Below are positions 19,201 through 20,723 of a DNA stretch of 20,723 nt, piece by piece (position 1 is the stretch's first letter; every line of letters starts with the position of its first letter). This DNA comes from Fragilariopsis cylindrus CCMP1102 (Eukaryota; Bacillariophyta; Bacillariophyceae; Bacillariales; Bacillariaceae): assembly GCA_900095095.1 (NCBI GenBank), contig FMBT01000198.1, forward strand, positions 1-20,723. Reading direction: 5' to 3'. The position numbers and the translations under genes are program-made. Below the pieces are notes generated by a model. That model was not told where the DNA came from, did no database searches, and saw only the letters and a program-made list of their open reading frames with translations.

Positions 19201-19925
19201 CAGACCGGGTCAAAAGAAGTCGTGTTTCATATATCGATGCTTTACATCAGGTAAGACAACAAAATTGAATACAGGTAATGCAAGTGTCCAATAGTTAAGG
19301 TAAACGAAAACAACAAAATCTAACTCTTCTTTTGTCAGGTACGATCGAGGAAGTCATTTTACAAAGGCAAATACAAAAGGGAACGCTTGCGAACATGACA
19401 GTGGATAGTGCTCAGAAAATCGGACAGCGTTTGAACGCTGAAGAGCTCAAGGAGTGCTTCACCCTCAAGGAGATATGTGTTTGCGATACCAGAAATAAGG
19501 TTGGGAAGAAGTGGCCTGATTACAGTAAGTGATACGTTGTTTTAAAATACTTAATCAAATTTCAAAATCGATGATTTCTAACAGTAAAAAAAAACGATGT
19601 TTATTTCCAGACGGAGAAGAGTCTTTACTCTCTCAAGGCTGCTCTGATCAAGCGTTGTTAGCAGTTGCAGCAAATAATGACAGTGAAAATCCCTCGCTTG
19701 CTTTCGTGCACATTATGGAAGAGGATGGGGACGAAAAAGAATGCCATGGTGACAAAGGAGAAGAAGTTGGAATAGTGATGAAGACGACGATAATGACAAT
19801 GATGACGAGGAATTCGAAATGGAAGATGATGACGATGACGATGACGATGACAATGGGATCGACACCACAAAGCAGATAGCGTAGGCGAAGAAGCTAGCAG
19901 TGATGAAGAATTTGAGTTCGAATGA
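16241..19925 (+). CDS. RAD54B: RAD54B/RDH54-type SNF2 DNA translocase, six exons, four frame breaks
   Basis: A homologous-recombination motor that acts with RAD51 and moves on duplex DNA. Exons: 16241-17484, 17617-17687, 17893-18990, 19128-19250, 19339-19524, 19611-19925; all introns are GT-AG (86-205 nt). The N-terminal block from [17 protein letters not shown] to VGGYEVEIL matches the small domain before the motor in animal RAD54B (also in ZGRF1), which argues for RAD54B over RAD54. Motor motifs in order: [20 protein letters not shown] (Walker A, across intron 1), DEGHRLKN (Walker B), TATPVQN (usually TGTP), [16 protein letters not shown] and [19 protein letters not shown]. The C-terminus is very acidic and ends EEFEFE. 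Frame breaks: one extra base within 17268-17303; one missing near 18787, 19771 and 19869-19871. The corrected length is 1012 aa. ATG 16241 is the first in-frame ATG. Confidence 0.93.
17862..17887. repeat. (AT)n tract at the 3' end of RAD54B intron 2
   Basis: Perfect TA/AT dinucleotides run to within six bases of the TTATCAG acceptor of intron 2 (17688-17892). The tract replaces the usual pyrimidine tract next to the splice site; a CT-rich patch lies further upstream (17825-17842). Confidence 0.9.
19036..19072 (+). repeat. (GT)n-rich tract in RAD54B intron 3
   Basis: A GTGTGT/GTGAGTGTGAGTGTG run lies inside intron 3 (18991-19127), which ends with a good TTTCTTTCGTTGCAG acceptor. Simple microsatellite. 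Confidence 0.85.
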
Positions 19926-20114
19926 AACACCCCGCTGACAAACATTATTCAATAGTTTACCTTATTATAGTAAAATTGTAGTGCTTTCCGCTAGAAAAAA
20001 TAATATTCTAAATTTATAGATTTCAATACATACAGTACAGTAACTTCATCCCGAGCATATATTATATTGTCATTAGCTAGCTACTTAACATTATATATTT
20101 TTCTCTTTTTCTCT

Positions 20115-20723
20115 TTAAGTTTGTCCGCAGCCTGTTTTCGCAGTTGGGTATCTGCTTTGCCCAATCCGGAACTGGACTGATTTGTACATCTTTTGGCCAC
20201 GAAATAGGAGGAATTTGTGTGGTTCCTCAACGGGTAGAATTCGGTAAAGGTTAGGATCGATCACTTGAGCAACCTTACGGATATACAATGCGCCCGACAA
20301 TCGGATATCATTTAGATCATATGTGCTAAATTTATTGTTGTAAAGGAAAAAGAAATATGTTAGAGCAGAAGTTGTGTTTTCACTTTTTTCTTTTCTTTCC
20401 CTAGTCAAAATATAAATAGCGACAGAAGCTATATTACAAGATCAAATTCGTAACAGAATAAAAACAAAGGTATTCTTTTAAAGTACGTACCCCAAAAAAT
20501 AGGGTCCCCATGGACGTGGCTTTCCACCCCAGTAGAGTCAGGAACTTCATATCTTTGTTCTGTTGGAAAGTACCCGTTCGATGATGGGACGTGTTCATCC
20601 ATGCGTTCGTAACGAATAGCGTACATGGAAACATCATCATCTTCGTTAGCGGTTTGAAGGAACATATCTTCGTCAATTTTTGGTATCGTTTCGGGAAAAT
20701 ATCGCATCAATATCGACGTAAAA
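20115..20723 (-). CDS. Unrecognised protein, 3' part only, two exons, runs off the right edge
   Basis: I do not recognise the family. The frame is open to the window edge, so the 5' end lies outside. The first visible exon (20723-20491) contains YAIRYERMDEHVPSSNGYF and HGDPIFW. The second (20325-20115) contains YDLNDIRLSGALYIRKVAQV and ends at TAA 20115. The intron 20490-20326 (165 nt) has a GTACGT donor and a TTTAG acceptor. As written the splice is out of frame by one base; one missing G in the G4 run 20490-20493 would give FWG-TYDLND in frame. The mix of charged and hydrophobic residues suggests a soluble globular domain. Convergent with RAD54B, with 189 nt between stops. Confidence 0.65.

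Overview
The window looks like nuclear DNA of a photosynthetic stramenopile, most likely a diatom. The genes are eukaryotic (26S proteasome, TRAPP, SWI/SNF, RAD54B). GT-AG introns of 86-207 nt interrupt some of them. Several predicted proteins begin with a signal peptide followed by a plastid cleavage motif of the ASAFAP kind, clearest as AFA|FGP at about 11370. Long Asn, Ser and Asp/Glu runs and many microsatellites fit this. I cannot name a genus.

Layout from left to right: RPN8/PSMD7 (-, one intron) is divergent from TRAPPC4/TRS23 (+). A long minus-strand gene (2750-6149) encodes a predicted secretory or plastid protein with two EF-hands and a DUF2993-like C-terminal half. A regulatory region with an E2F-type site and a 38-nt inverted repeat separates it from a plus-strand coiled-coil protein carrying a KEN box and CDK sites (6977-8425). 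Convergent to that lies a SMARCD/SWP73-type SWI/SNF subunit (8633-10794, -). A plus-strand plastid-targeted protein (11304-13772) follows, with an AKAP7-like 2H-phosphoesterase fold that has lost both catalytic motifs. A DUF819 membrane protein (13997-15603, -) is divergent from a RAD54B-type SNF2 translocase (16241-19925, +, six exons), with two exact E2F consensus sites between them. The 3' part of an unrecognised minus-strand gene runs off the right edge.

The strongest window-wide signal is about 15 single-base frame breaks inside otherwise well-conserved genes. Thirteen behave as one missing base and most lie in or next to a short homopolymer. When they are counted, every affected gene that lies wholly inside the window comes out at a length divisible by three. 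I read this as uncorrected long-read indels rather than gene decay or programmed frameshifting. Features are therefore given as whole genes with the break positions listed.

The genes do not form one pathway. Two chromatin/DNA-repair genes (SMARCD, RAD54B) and a probable cell-cycle protein share the window with proteasome, trafficking and plastid genes. The E2F-type sites suggest that RAD54B and perhaps the coiled-coil gene are expressed at G1/S. No CRISPR array, tRNA, rRNA or transposase gene was recognised.
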